Shown: positions 1 through 6,833 of the stretch, one piece after another
Layout: each line of letters opens with the position of its first letter
Numbering within the stretch: position 1 is the stretch's first letter
DNA from: Campylobacteraceae bacterium
Lineage (GTDB): Bacteria > Campylobacterota > Campylobacteria > Campylobacterales > Sulfurovaceae
Length of the DNA: 8,619 nt
Direction of reading: 5' to 3'
Assembly: GCA_027002755.1 (NCBI GenBank)
Contig: JALWZI010000025.1
Coordinates: 1 to 8,619 of the forward strand
Notes under the pieces: model-generated
What the model was told of the DNA's origin: nothing
Databases searched by the model: none
Seen by the model: the letters and a program-made list of their open reading frames with translations, nothing else
Translations under genes and position numbers: made by a program

Positions 1-1061
1 TCGTCCCCTGGTTGACCGCCGATCAGAAGGCATCGGTCAGCTTCACCCCCTGGCAGGATCTGGAGGGATGTATCGTCCCCAACGGACTGCATTTCGTCCG
101 CTGCCACGGCGGGGTGGTCGACATCAATCCCAAAGAGTGGCGCCTGATGATCCACGGACTGGTGGAGCGTCCCGTCATTCTGACGCTGGAGGACCTCAAG
201 CGCTATCCTAGCGTGACGAAGAAGTATTTCTTCTCCTGCCCCGCCAACAGCGCCATGGAGGCGAGAGGTCCCGGCCTCAACTCCCTCCAGGTGACCCACG
301 GGATGCTGTCCGCTTCCGAATACACCGGTGTAGAACTCAAGACAATCCTCGAGGATATCGGTCTCAAGAAAGAGGCGAAGTGGATGTTCTCCGAAGGATC
401 CGATCCCGCCAGTGTGGGACGCTCCGTTCCCATCGAGAAGGTCCTGGACGACGCGATGCTGGTCTACGCTATGAACGGCGAGGCTCTGCGTCCCGAGAAC
501 GGCTATCCCGTTCGTCTGCTCCTGCCCGGCTGGGAAGGGGTCCTGCAGACCAAATGGCTGCGTCGCCTGAAATTCGACGACAAAGCCTGGTGGGTTCGCG
601 AAGAGACCACCAAATATACCGAGCTGCTCCCCGATGGACATGCCAAGATGTTCAACTGGGTCTTCGAGTCGGATTCCGTGATCACCTCTCCCTGCCCTGA
701 ACGGGGCTGGGAAGGTCGCAAACCCGGTCCCACCAAGATCTCCGGGATCGCCTGGAGCGGTCGCGGCAAGATCTCCCATGTGGATGTCACCCTCGACGGG
801 GGCAAAACCTGGCATGAGGCGAAGATCACCAGCGAGGTGCTGCCCAAGATGATCACCCGATTCGAGTTCTACTTCGACTGGGACGGCAAACCGCTGCTGA
901 TCGGCAGCCGCTCGACCGACGAGACCGGCTATACCCAGCCGACGGAGCAGGAGATCCTCGATGCCAAAGGCACCGAGTTCATCTATCACAGAAATGCGAT
1001 CCAGATGTGGGAAGTCAAAGCAAACGGGGAGGTGAACAATGTCCAAATTCGTCGTGCGTAA
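1..1061 (+). CDS. soxC: SoxC, sulfane dehydrogenase molybdopterin subunit (5' partial)
   Basis: Molybdenum-cofactor subunit of periplasmic sulfane dehydrogenase SoxCD, which oxidises the sulfane sulfur left on SoxY during complete thiosulfate oxidation. The frame is open from the window edge (complete codons from base 3), so the N-terminus is missing. Family SoxC proteins are roughly 420-430 residues, and about 352 are seen here, so some 70-80 residues including the expected Tat signal lie upstream. Visible sulfite-oxidase-family signatures are PNGLHFVR, RLMIHGLVERP and SCPANSAMEARG, whose Cys (codon 237-239) is the expected Mo ligand. Further ones are RSVPIEK, NGEALRPENGYP, LPGWEG and KWLRRLK. 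The Mo-cofactor dimerisation domain follows, with SGIAWSGRGKI, DVTLDGGKTW and DETGYTQPT. The TTG at base 12 is not taken as the start, because the family sequence continues upstream of it (VPW in frame). The gene overlaps soxD by 23 bases, which suggests coupled translation. Confidence 0.95.
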   Translation, partial: VPWLTADQKASVSFTPWQDLEGCIVPNGLHFVRCHGGVVDINPKEWRLMIHGLVERPVILTLEDLKRYPSVTKKYFFSCPANSAMEARGPGLNSLQVTHGMLSASEYTGVELKTILEDIGLKKEAKWMFSEGSDPASVGRSVPIEKVLDDAMLVYAMNGEALRPENGYPVRLLLPGWEGVLQTKWLRRLKFDDKAWWVREETTKYTELLPDGHAKMFNWVFESDSVITSPCPERGWEGRKPGPTKISGIAWSGRGKISHVDVTLDGGKTWHEAKITSEVLPKMITRFEFYFDWDGKPLLIGSRSTDETGYTQPTEQEILDAKGTEFIYHRNAIQMWEVKANGEVNNVQIRRA

Positions 1062-2202
1062 TCTGACGCTCGCTTTCGGAGCATTGGCATTGAGCGCCTC
1101 TGCCGTCTGTGCCGGAGAAACCATGGCCAAAAAGGCCCACTATACTCCGGCCGATCCGAACCACTACCCCTATCACGGGATCGTGACGGATAAACAGGGC
1201 CGCAAGATCAATGTGGACGGATCGATCGTCCGTGAGACGGCGGTCGTCCATCTGAAAAAAGGGCAGCTGAAGCTGGGCAAACCGGCCAGTGCCGAAGAGA
1301 TCGCCGGCTGGAATGTGGATGTCCGGCCCGACGGCAAAGGGCTGCCCCCCGGGAAGATGACGGTGGAAGAGGGGGCCGAAGTCTTCGCCAACAACTGTGC
1401 CATGTGTCACGGTGACTTTGGTGAAGGGGTCGGCAAAAACCCTGTCCTCGTCGGAGGAAAAGGAACACTGACCCATCAGGCGAAGACCGGTGGTGACGAA
1501 GGTCCGGAGAAGACCCTGGGGAGCTACGCCCCCTACATCCAGCCCTTCTTCTGGTACATCAAGATGGCGATGCCGCTGCCGACGCCCAAGAAGCTCACCA
1601 ACGATGAGGTTTACGGGATCATCGGTTATCTGCTGCAGCTCAACGAGATCCAGGTGGACGGGAAGGACATCGAGGATGACACCGTCATCGATGCGGCGTT
1701 CCTGAAAAAAGTGCATCTGCCCAATGAGAAGGGTTTCGAATACAACGATCTGCGTCACCCCTATTCCCACGGGAAGCGGTGTATGAAAGATTGTGTCGAT
1801 ATGAAAAAGATGAAAGTGATGCATATCGCCATCGACGCGACCGAGAGCATTACACCGCCGGTCAAGGTACCTCGCTACAACTGTGGCAAGCCGATCATGA
1901 ACGGTGAAGGCTTCGCTGCGATCGAGGCCCCGCTGCCGGCCCCAAAGGGAGGCGGCGGTGACGCGGCGGCAGCCTCCGCCTACAAAAGCAGCTGTGCCGG
2001 ATGCCACGACAGTGGTGCGGCCAGTGCCCCCGTCATTGGACACAAAGACGAGTGGGCCGCCCGCATCAAGCAGGGTGAAAAAACTCTTTATGAGCATGCG
2101 ATCAAAGGATTCAACGGCATGCCTCCCAAGGGAGGCAACATGAGCCTGTCTGACGATCAGGTCAAAGCGATCGTCGACTACATGGTCAACAAAAGCAAAT
2201 AA
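1039..2202 (+). CDS. soxD: SoxD, di-heme cytochrome c subunit of sulfane dehydrogenase
   Basis: Periplasmic di-heme cytochrome c of 387 residues that takes electrons from SoxC. A Sec signal peptide is visible (hydrophobic core about residues 9-22, likely cut after VCA at 25). The first heme site is CAMCH at 120-124, with MAMPLP near 177-182 as the likely Met ligand. The second is CAGCH at 319-323, with NGMPP near 360 as the likely Met ligand. A Gly/Ala-rich linker at about 304-316 separates the last cytochrome domain. Between the heme domains lie three further cysteines (248, 252 and 282) that are not part of a heme motif; they may form a disulfide or bind metal. The ATG at 1039 has GGGGAGG just upstream and gives a clean signal peptide. 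The gene starts inside the end of soxC and stops 10 bases before soxX, so it is clearly in the same operon. Confidence 0.92.
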   Translation: MSKFVVRNLTLAFGALALSASAVCAGETMAKKAHYTPADPNHYPYHGIVTDKQGRKINVDGSIVRETAVVHLKKGQLKLGKPASAEEIAGWNVDVRPDGKGLPPGKMTVEEGAEVFANNCAMCHGDFGEGVGKNPVLVGGKGTLTHQAKTGGDEGPEKTLGSYAPYIQPFFWYIKMAMPLPTPKKLTNDEVYGIIGYLLQLNEIQVDGKDIEDDTVIDAAFLKKVHLPNEKGFEYNDLRHPYSHGKRCMKDCVDMKKMKVMHIAIDATESITPPVKVPRYNCGKPIMNGEGFAAIEAPLPAPKGGGGDAAAASAYKSSCAGCHDSGAASAPVIGHKDEWAARIKQGEKTLYEHAIKGFNGMPPKGGNMSLSDDQVKAIVDYMVNKSK

Positions 2203-2212
2203 GGAGTAGAAA

Positions 2213-2566
2213 ATGCAGGGAATGAAACTGTGGATAGCGGCTTCGGCGGTGGTCGGACTGTTGAGTGTGAGTGCCTCGGCCGGCAATGCGGACCTGGTCA
2301 AGCAGGGTGAGAAGATCTTCAATACCAAGAAGATCGGTAACTGCCTGGCCTGTCACGATGCCAACGGCAAGAACATCGACAATCCCGGAAACCTGGGCCC
2401 CAAATTGCAGGGACTCTCTGCATGGCCGGAGCAGGCATTGTACGACAAAGTGTATGACCCTTACACGACCAATCCCATTTCGGCGATGCCTCCTTTCGGG
2501 AAAAACGGCGTGCTGAGCGACGCGCAGATCAAAGCGGTTGTCGCCTACCTCAAGACGATCAAATAA
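2213..2566 (+). CDS. soxX: SoxX, mono-heme cytochrome c subunit of SoxXA
   Basis: Small subunit of the SoxXA cytochrome, which couples thiosulfate oxidatively to the SoxY cysteine. It has 117 residues, short for the family. The signal peptide core is about residues 5-20, with cleavage likely after ASA at 23. One heme site, CLACH, lies at 44-48. The downstream NPGNLGPKL motif is typical of SoxX, and AMPPFG (Met92) supplies the likely axial Met. The C-terminal helix LSDAQIKAVVAYLK is the usual end of a class I cytochrome c. The start at 2213 follows AAGGAG at 2201-2206 with good spacing; an in-frame ATG three codons later is possible but less well spaced. The stop is 22 bases before soxY. Mono-heme cytochromes are common, but the motif and the position before soxYZA support SoxX. 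Confidence 0.92.
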   Translation: MQGMKLWIAASAVVGLLSVSASAGNADLVKQGEKIFNTKKIGNCLACHDANGKNIDNPGNLGPKLQGLSAWPEQALYDKVYDPYTTNPISAMPPFGKNGVLSDAQIKAVVAYLKTIK

Positions 2567-2588
2567 ATTCAACACAAAGGAAGCAATG

Positions 2589-3068
2589 ATGGAAAGAAGA
2601 AAATTTTTGGGTATGGGTGCAGGAATGGTAGCGGTGCTGGCGGCACCTTCGATGCTGATGGCGACCAACTATCGGGAAAAACTCCCCGAAGTCTGGAAGA
2701 TCAAAAATGATGAAAAGGCCAAAGGTGAAGATATGGCGGGCGTCAATGCCGCCATCAAAGCGATCTTCGGCTCCGACAAGGTCGAAGAAGGAAAGGTCAA
2801 GCTGAAAGCTCCCGATATCGCCGAGAACGGAGCGGTGGTCCCCGTGAGCTTCAAAGCGGAAGGCGCGAAAAAGATCGCTCTGATGCAGACGGCTGACCCC
2901 GAGGCGGTCGTGGCTATTTTCGATGTCCCTGAGCGTGGGATTCCCGACTATTCTGTCCGGATCAAGATGCAGCAGACCGGTCACGTCGTTGTCGTGGCGG
3001 AGATCGACGGCAAACTCTACAAAGCGGAAAAAGTCGTCAAGGTTACCGTCGGTGGTTGCGGCGGCTGA
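2589..3068 (+). CDS. soxY: SoxY, sulfur-carrier subunit of SoxYZ
   Basis: Carrier protein of 159 residues whose C-terminal cysteine holds the sulfur intermediates through the whole Sox cycle. The end, VGGCGG (Cys157, two residues from the end), is the diagnostic swinging arm. The N-terminus carries a twin-arginine signal (ERRKFLG followed by a hydrophobic stretch up to about residue 25), so the protein should be exported folded, with SoxZ carried along. The body is the usual immunoglobulin-like fold seen as alternating strands, including VPVSFKAEG and IPDYSVRIKM. There are two adjacent ATGs, at 2586 and 2589. AAAGGA at 2576-2581 sits 7 bases from 2589 but only 4 from 2586, so 2589 is preferred; the difference is one Met. 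It follows soxX by 22 bases and precedes soxZ by 76. Confidence 0.94.
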   Translation: MERRKFLGMGAGMVAVLAAPSMLMATNYREKLPEVWKIKNDEKAKGEDMAGVNAAIKAIFGSDKVEEGKVKLKAPDIAENGAVVPVSFKAEGAKKIALMQTADPEAVVAIFDVPERGIPDYSVRIKMQQTGHVVVVAEIDGKLYKAEKVVKVTVGGCGG

Positions 3069-3144
3069 TGCCCCCGATCTCCGGAATCGATTCATAAGTC
3101 TATAGTTAAAAAAAACAGAAAAAGAACAGAAAGGAAAGAATACG

Positions 3145-3438
3145 ATGAGAATCAAAGCGAAAGCAAAAGGCGACAAAACCGAAGTCAAGGTCATGATGAA
3201 GCATCCCATGCTCAGCTATCGTGAAGCGAAGAAGAAGGGCAAAGAGGCCAACTTCATCGTCTACGTCACCGCAAAAAACGAGGGAGCGGTCGTCTACGAA
3301 GTCTCTACCAGCCAGTTCCTCTCCAAGAACCCCTACATGAAGTTCTACTTCAAAGGCGGTAAAAAAGGAGAAGAGGTGGAGATCACCTGGGTGGACCTCA
3401 AGGGCAAGACCAAAACAGGAAAAGCGAAGATCAAGTAA
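3145..3438 (+). CDS. soxZ: SoxZ, scaffold subunit of SoxYZ
   Basis: Partner of SoxY in the heterodimeric sulfur carrier. It has 97 residues, within the normal family size, and no signal peptide. That is expected, because SoxZ is carried across the membrane with Tat-exported SoxY. Family features are the basic N-terminal strand beginning MRIKAKAKGD, the KVMMKHPM segment followed by a Lys-rich stretch, FIVYVTAK, and the C-terminal PYMKFYFKGG and EEVEITWVDLKG strands. The start at 3145 follows AAAGGAA at 3131-3137. No cysteine is present, consistent with SoxZ being non-catalytic. The protein is very Lys-rich. Confidence 0.95.
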   Translation: MRIKAKAKGDKTEVKVMMKHPMLSYREAKKKGKEANFIVYVTAKNEGAVVYEVSTSQFLSKNPYMKFYFKGGKKGEEVEITWVDLKGKTKTGKAKIK

Positions 3439-3440
3439 AC

Positions 3441-3454
3441 GACCCCCTCGGGTC
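3441..3454 (+). other. Small GC-rich hairpin between soxZ and soxA
   Basis: GACCC and GGGTC form a 5-bp stem around a CCTC loop, starting just after the soxZ stop codon. No T-run follows, so it is not an intrinsic terminator. It could stabilise the 3' end of an upstream mRNA fragment or do nothing. Confidence 0.25.
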
Positions 3455-3479
3455 TATCGTCCTCACAAAAGGAGAAGAG

Positions 3480-4376
3480 ATGATTGGAAAAATTGTGAAA
3501 ACGTCGGTGGCGGTATTGATGGGTGCGTCGGTGGCATACGCCGGGACATTCAATACCCAGGCGGAGAAGGATCGGCAGGCGTTGGTGAAGTATATGGAAA
3601 AGAAATTTTCCGATCCTGCAAAAAACAAGCAGTTTTTCCCCTATGCTTCGGCAGAAGACTTCAAGAGTCTGAGAAAAGGAGTCAAGTTCGAAGAGTTCCG
3701 CCTGGGATCCTATGCTTACGACAAGCAGGGAAGATCCCAGTACGAGGAGATCAATGAGATGCCTCCCTATGAGGATGCCATTGATGCCGGTGAGGAACTC
3801 TACAACAAGACCAAAGGGATCAAACAGTGCTTCCCCGATCCTGCCATTGCCGGAGAGTATCCCAAATTCGACGAGAAGAAGGGACAGGTGGTGACTCTGA
3901 GTGTCGCTATCAACGATTGCCTCAAAGCCAACGGACAGAAGCCCTGGAAACTGACCAAAGGCAAACTGGCCGATCTGGAAGCCTACTTCGCCCATATGAG
4001 CAAAGAGGCCGGGAAAAAGGTCAACATCACCATCCCCTCCAAAGCGGCGGCGGCAGCCTATGAGCGCGGAAAGAAGAACTACTACTCCCAGCGGGGGTAT
4101 CTGAAGCTCTCCTGCGCCACCTGTCACGTCCAGGGGGCCGGTAACCGTGTTCGTCGTGAAGTACTCTCTCCTCTGTTGGGACATACGACCCACTTCCCCG
4201 TCTACCGCCTCAAGTGGCAGGGGCTGGGAACGCTGGAGCGCCGGATCAAAGGGTGTGAGAAGAACCAGGGAGAGAATCCCCACAAGCCCGGCAGTCAGTG
4301 GATGAGCGAAATGCTCTACTTCATGGCCTACATGTCCAACGGTTTGCCCGTCGACGGGCCGGATATCCGAAGATAA
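3480..4376 (+). CDS. soxA: SoxA, catalytic cytochrome c subunit of SoxXA (mono-heme type)
   Basis: Catalytic subunit of SoxXA, 298 residues. A Sec signal peptide is visible (core about residues 8-18, cleavage likely after AYA at 21). Only one heme motif is present, CATCH at 212-216 in the C-terminal domain. The N-terminal domain, where di-heme SoxA proteins carry a first CxxCH, has single cysteines at 117 (KQCFPD) and 147 (INDCLK). These probably form a disulfide, as in mono-heme SoxA types. Cys259 in RRIKGCEKNQG fits the conserved cysteine that ligates the catalytic heme and is modified to a persulfide. Other family motifs are MPPYEDAIDAGEELY, LEAYFAHMS and HFPVYRLKWQGLGTLERR. The start at 3480 follows AAAGGAG, and the next gene begins 10 bases after the stop. 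Confidence 0.95.
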   Translation: MIGKIVKTSVAVLMGASVAYAGTFNTQAEKDRQALVKYMEKKFSDPAKNKQFFPYASAEDFKSLRKGVKFEEFRLGSYAYDKQGRSQYEEINEMPPYEDAIDAGEELYNKTKGIKQCFPDPAIAGEYPKFDEKKGQVVTLSVAINDCLKANGQKPWKLTKGKLADLEAYFAHMSKEAGKKVNITIPSKAAAAAYERGKKNYYSQRGYLKLSCATCHVQGAGNRVRREVLSPLLGHTTHFPVYRLKWQGLGTLERRIKGCEKNQGENPHKPGSQWMSEMLYFMAYMSNGLPVDGPDIRR

Positions 4377-4386
4377 GGAGGGCAGG

Positions 4387-4833
4387 ATGAAAACAATCAA
4401 CAGACTCGTCACGATCCTGGGACTGGGCGCTGCCCTCTCGATCGCTGCAGCGGCCGAAGAGGTAACCCCGATGGTCGAAGAAGCGGCCAAACTCGACGTC
4501 AAAAAGGTCTGCGACGTCAAAGCCAACGGACTGGAAAAAGTCCTGGCCGTCGCCGAGAAATACAATCCCGAAGCGATCAAGCTCGGGGTCGAATTCAAGC
4601 GGCTCGGTATCCGCAACAGCGTCTACATCAAAGGGCTCAAAGAGGCGATCAAAGCCAAAAAACCCGAAGTGACCCTGCACTACAAGAGCAAAGGCAAAGA
4701 GAAGAAGAAGACCTTCAAGACCGATTATGCGGCCTGGAGAGCCTGTACCTTCGCTGTCCGCTCTCTGCAGCAGGTCAAAGAGGCGCAGAAGGATTATCAT
4801 CTGGCCATCCCCGGAGACGGGTACAAGTTTTAA
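4387..4833 (+). CDS. Unrecognised exported protein in the soxK position
   Basis: I do not recognise this 148-residue protein from its sequence. It has a clear signal peptide (about residues 6-22, cleavage likely near AAA-EE at 22-24), so it should be periplasmic. The mature part is Lys/Ala/Glu-rich, looks largely helical, and has exactly two cysteines (42 and 120), which could pair. There is no CxxCH and no metal motif. The central part is basic (SKGKEKKKTF). The aromatic C-terminal end is YHLAIPGDGYKF. It starts 10 bases after soxA behind a very strong AAGGAGG (4375-4381), so it should be well translated with soxA. In green sulfur bacteria the gene between soxA and soxB is soxK (SAXB), a small protein that binds SoxXA and stimulates it. 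Position, size and export fit that role, but homology is not shown. A dedicated SoxXA or SoxB partner is an inference. Confidence 0.6.
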   Translation: MKTINRLVTILGLGAALSIAAAAEEVTPMVEEAAKLDVKKVCDVKANGLEKVLAVAEKYNPEAIKLGVEFKRLGIRNSVYIKGLKEAIKAKKPEVTLHYKSKGKEKKKTFKTDYAAWRACTFAVRSLQQVKEAQKDYHLAIPGDGYKF

Positions 4834-4839
4834 GCTTTT

Positions 4840-4860
4840 TGCGTACAATAGGTGTACGCA
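4840..4860 (+). other. Perfect 8-bp stem-loop after the soxK-position gene
   Basis: TGCGTACA and TGTACGCA form a perfect 8-bp stem around the 5-base loop ATAGG, beginning seven bases after the stop codon at 4831-4833. The T-run (4836-4840) lies before the stem rather than after it, so this is not a standard intrinsic terminator on either strand. It may protect the 3' end of an upstream transcript segment, or be a protein-binding palindrome. Confidence 0.5.
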
Positions 4861-4878
4861 TCAAGTCCCATCCATGTA

Positions 4879-4931
4879 GGGTGGGCTATGCCCACCCGAA
4901 ATCCATAGATGGAACGGTGGGTATTTCCCAC
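4879..4931. repeat. REP-like palindromic element between the soxK-position gene and soxB
   Basis: Three nested or adjacent palindromes fill this stretch. GGGTGGGC and GCCCACCC (4879-4897) form a perfect 8-bp stem with a TAT loop. CCAT/ATGG pair at 4903-4912. GTGGG and CCCAC (4917-4931) form a 5-bp stem with a TATTT loop. The first and last share the GTGGG...CCCAC core, so the unit looks like a pair of related hairpins, as in REP/BIME elements. ATCCAT occurs on both sides of the first hairpin (4870-4875 and 4901-4906). Copies elsewhere in the genome cannot be seen from here, so the repeat nature is inferred. It could reduce or process the transcript between soxA and soxB. Confidence 0.5.
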
Positions 4932-4966
4932 GCTATTGACTGTGAAATAACGAACAAAGGAAAACA

Positions 4967-6742
4967 ATGAGTCAAATGAACCGACGTGAATTCGTCTACA
5001 TGATGGCGGTACTGGGGTCGGCACCGCTTTTTGCCAATTCCCATACACGGATCGTTCCCAAAGGTGATCTGAAGGACTACTACAAGCTCAAACCCTTCGG
5101 AAACGCCAGGATCCTTCACATGACCGATCCCCATGCCCAGCTGGTCCCCGTCTATTTCCGGGAACCCAGTGTCAACCTGGGCGTCGGTGAGAACTTCGGC
5201 AAGCCTCCCCATATCGTCGGTGAGCATTTCATGAAGTATTACGGCATCGAAGGGGACAAACGTCTCGAATACGCCATGACCTGCCTCCGCTTCAACGAGC
5301 ATGCCAAAAAGATGGGTCGTGTCGGCGGCTACGCCCACCTCAAAACCGTCGTGGATTTCCTCCGGGAAAGCTTCGGCAAAGAGAAGACCCTGCTGCTCGA
5401 CGGCGGTGACACCTGGCAGGGGAGCTGGACGGCCCTCCAGACCCGCGGCAAGGACATGGTCGGTGCTCAGAACCTGTTGGGGGTCGATGTCATGGTCGGC
5501 CACTGGGAGTTCACCTATACCGAAAAAGAGATCCTCGAGAACATCAAGGAGCTCAAAGCCGAGTTCATCGCCCAGAACGTCAAGGTCAAAGAGGACTCCA
5601 TCATGGAGGAGAAGTACACGCCCTACGACGAGGACAGCGGTCTGGCTTTCAAGCCCTACACCGTCAAAAAACTGGGGAACGCGCGGGTAGCGATCATCGG
5701 ACAGGCCTTCCCCTATACCACCATTGCCAACCCCAAGCGCTTCATCCCCGACCTGACTTTCGGTATCGATGCCGACAGCATGCAGGAGTTCGTGGACCTG
5801 GTCCGCAAAAAAGAGAAGCCCGATGCGGTCATCGTCCTCTCCCACAACGGATATGACGTGGACAAAAAGATGGCCCAGGTGGTCAACGGCATCGACTTTA
5901 TCATGGGCGGTCATACCCACGACGGTGTTCCCGAAGCCTACCCGGTCAAGAACAAAGGCGGTGTGACCTACGTCTGCAACGCCGGTTCCAACGCCAAGTT
6001 CCTCAACGTCCTGGACCTGGATATCCAGAACGGCAAGATCAAGGACTTCAAGTTTACGCTGCTGCCGATCTTCTCCGACCTGGTTCCCGAAGATCCCACG
6101 ATGAAAAAGTACATCGACGAGGTGCGCAAGCCCTATCTCAAAGAGCTGAACCGGGTGATTGCTACTACCGATGTCACCCTTTTCCGCCGCGGAAACTTCA
6201 ACGGCAGCTGGGACCAGATCATCTGTGACGCTCTGCGGGAGGTCAAGGGAGCCGATATCTCCTTCTCTCCCGGTTTCCGCTGGGGAACCAGCGTCATTCC
6301 CGGTCAGGAGATCACCTTCGACGATCTGGCGACAGAGACGGCGATGACCTACCCCGAGACCTATGTGCGGGAGATGGACGGCAAGACCGTCAAGATGATC
6401 CTGGAAGATGTGGCCGACAATCTCTTCAACCCCGATCCCTTCTATCAGCAGGGAGGCGATATGGTGCGGACCGGTGGACTCGCCTACCGCTTCGACCCTC
6501 TGGCCAAAGCGGGCAACCGCTGCAGCAACATCACGTTGACCAACGGCAAACCCCTGGAGCCCAACAAGAAATACAAGGTTGCCGGATGGGCGACCGTCAA
6601 CTCCAAAGCGCCTGGTGAACCGATCTGGGAAACCGTCGAGACCTACCTCAAGGCCCACAAGCACATCAAGCAGCTCAAGGTGGACACGCCCGAGCTGGTG
6701 AATGTCAAGGGCAACCCCGGCATCTCCTACAAGTGCAACTGA
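4967..6742 (+). CDS. soxB: SoxB, sulfate thiohydrolase (S-sulfosulfanyl-L-cysteine sulfohydrolase)
   Basis: Periplasmic di-manganese enzyme that hydrolyses the terminal sulfone from SoxY-bound intermediates to release sulfate. It has 591 residues, near full family length. A twin-arginine signal (NRREFVYMM, hydrophobic to about residue 24) points to folded export. Metal-binding motifs of the metallophosphatase/5'-nucleotidase fold appear in order. They are D54-x-H56 in TDPHAQ, D148 in DGGDTWQGS, H179 in VGHWEFTYTE, H293 in LSHNGYD, and H316/H318 in GGHTHDG. The C-terminal nucleotidase-like domain (from about 400) has NGSWDQIICDALREV, GFRWGTS and GGDMVRTGGLAYRFDP, all typical of SoxB. The start at 4967 has AAAGGA at 4956-4961. 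A palindrome-rich gap of 133 bases separates it from the preceding gene, and a terminator-like hairpin follows it. Confidence 0.97.
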   Translation: MSQMNRREFVYMMAVLGSAPLFANSHTRIVPKGDLKDYYKLKPFGNARILHMTDPHAQLVPVYFREPSVNLGVGENFGKPPHIVGEHFMKYYGIEGDKRLEYAMTCLRFNEHAKKMGRVGGYAHLKTVVDFLRESFGKEKTLLLDGGDTWQGSWTALQTRGKDMVGAQNLLGVDVMVGHWEFTYTEKEILENIKELKAEFIAQNVKVKEDSIMEEKYTPYDEDSGLAFKPYTVKKLGNARVAIIGQAFPYTTIANPKRFIPDLTFGIDADSMQEFVDLVRKKEKPDAVIVLSHNGYDVDKKMAQVVNGIDFIMGGHTHDGVPEAYPVKNKGGVTYVCNAGSNAKFLNVLDLDIQNGKIKDFKFTLLPIFSDLVPEDPTMKKYIDEVRKPYLKELNRVIATTDVTLFRRGNFNGSWDQIICDALREVKGADISFSPGFRWGTSVIPGQEITFDDLATETAMTYPETYVREMDGKTVKMILEDVADNLFNPDPFYQQGGDMVRTGGLAYRFDPLAKAGNRCSNITLTNGKPLEPNKKYKVAGWATVNSKAPGEPIWETVETYLKAHKHIKQLKVDTPELVNVKGNPGISYKCN

Positions 6743-6755
6743 GTCTGAGACGTTT

Positions 6756-6791
6756 CGGCCCGGACGAAGGTCCGGACCGGTGTTTCGTTTT
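6756..6791 (+). terminator. Terminator-like hairpin after soxB
   Basis: CGGCCCGGAC (6756-6765) pairs with GTCCGGACCG (6770-6779) as a 10-bp stem with a single C-A mismatch and a GAAG loop, 13 bases past the soxB stop. A T-rich run (TGTTTCGTTTT, 6781-6791) follows after one G. The stem is strong and the tract is interrupted by C and G, so termination is probably partial. It would lower expression of the downstream cytochrome-thioredoxin gene relative to soxB. Confidence 0.6.
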
Positions 6792-6833
6792 GAGTCAGGC
6801 AGGATTGAAAACGGAACACGGAAAGATCCGAAA

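Noticed and set aside
12..14. TTG as the start codon of soxC.
   Set aside because: The frame is open and family-like upstream of it, and a start here would remove the Tat signal and N-terminal region; the gene is simply cut by the window edge.
1096..1116. Possible lipoprotein box in SoxD (SAVC, Cys24).
   Set aside because: Val at -1 and Ser at -3 do not fit the lipobox, and normal Sec cleavage after VCA explains the sequence.
2538..2588. Upstream TTG start for soxY at 2538.
   Set aside because: It lies inside soxX and would put a polar leader before the twin-arginine signal. The ATG at 2589 (or 2586) has the ribosome site.
4936..4966. TTGACT at 4936 as a -35 box for a soxB promoter.
   Set aside because: There is no room or sequence for a -10 box before the soxB ribosome site and start codon.
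6702..6833. Upstream GTG start for the cytochrome-thioredoxin gene at 6702.
   Set aside because: It overlaps the soxB end, runs through the terminator-like hairpin, and would bury the signal peptide behind 44 polar residues.
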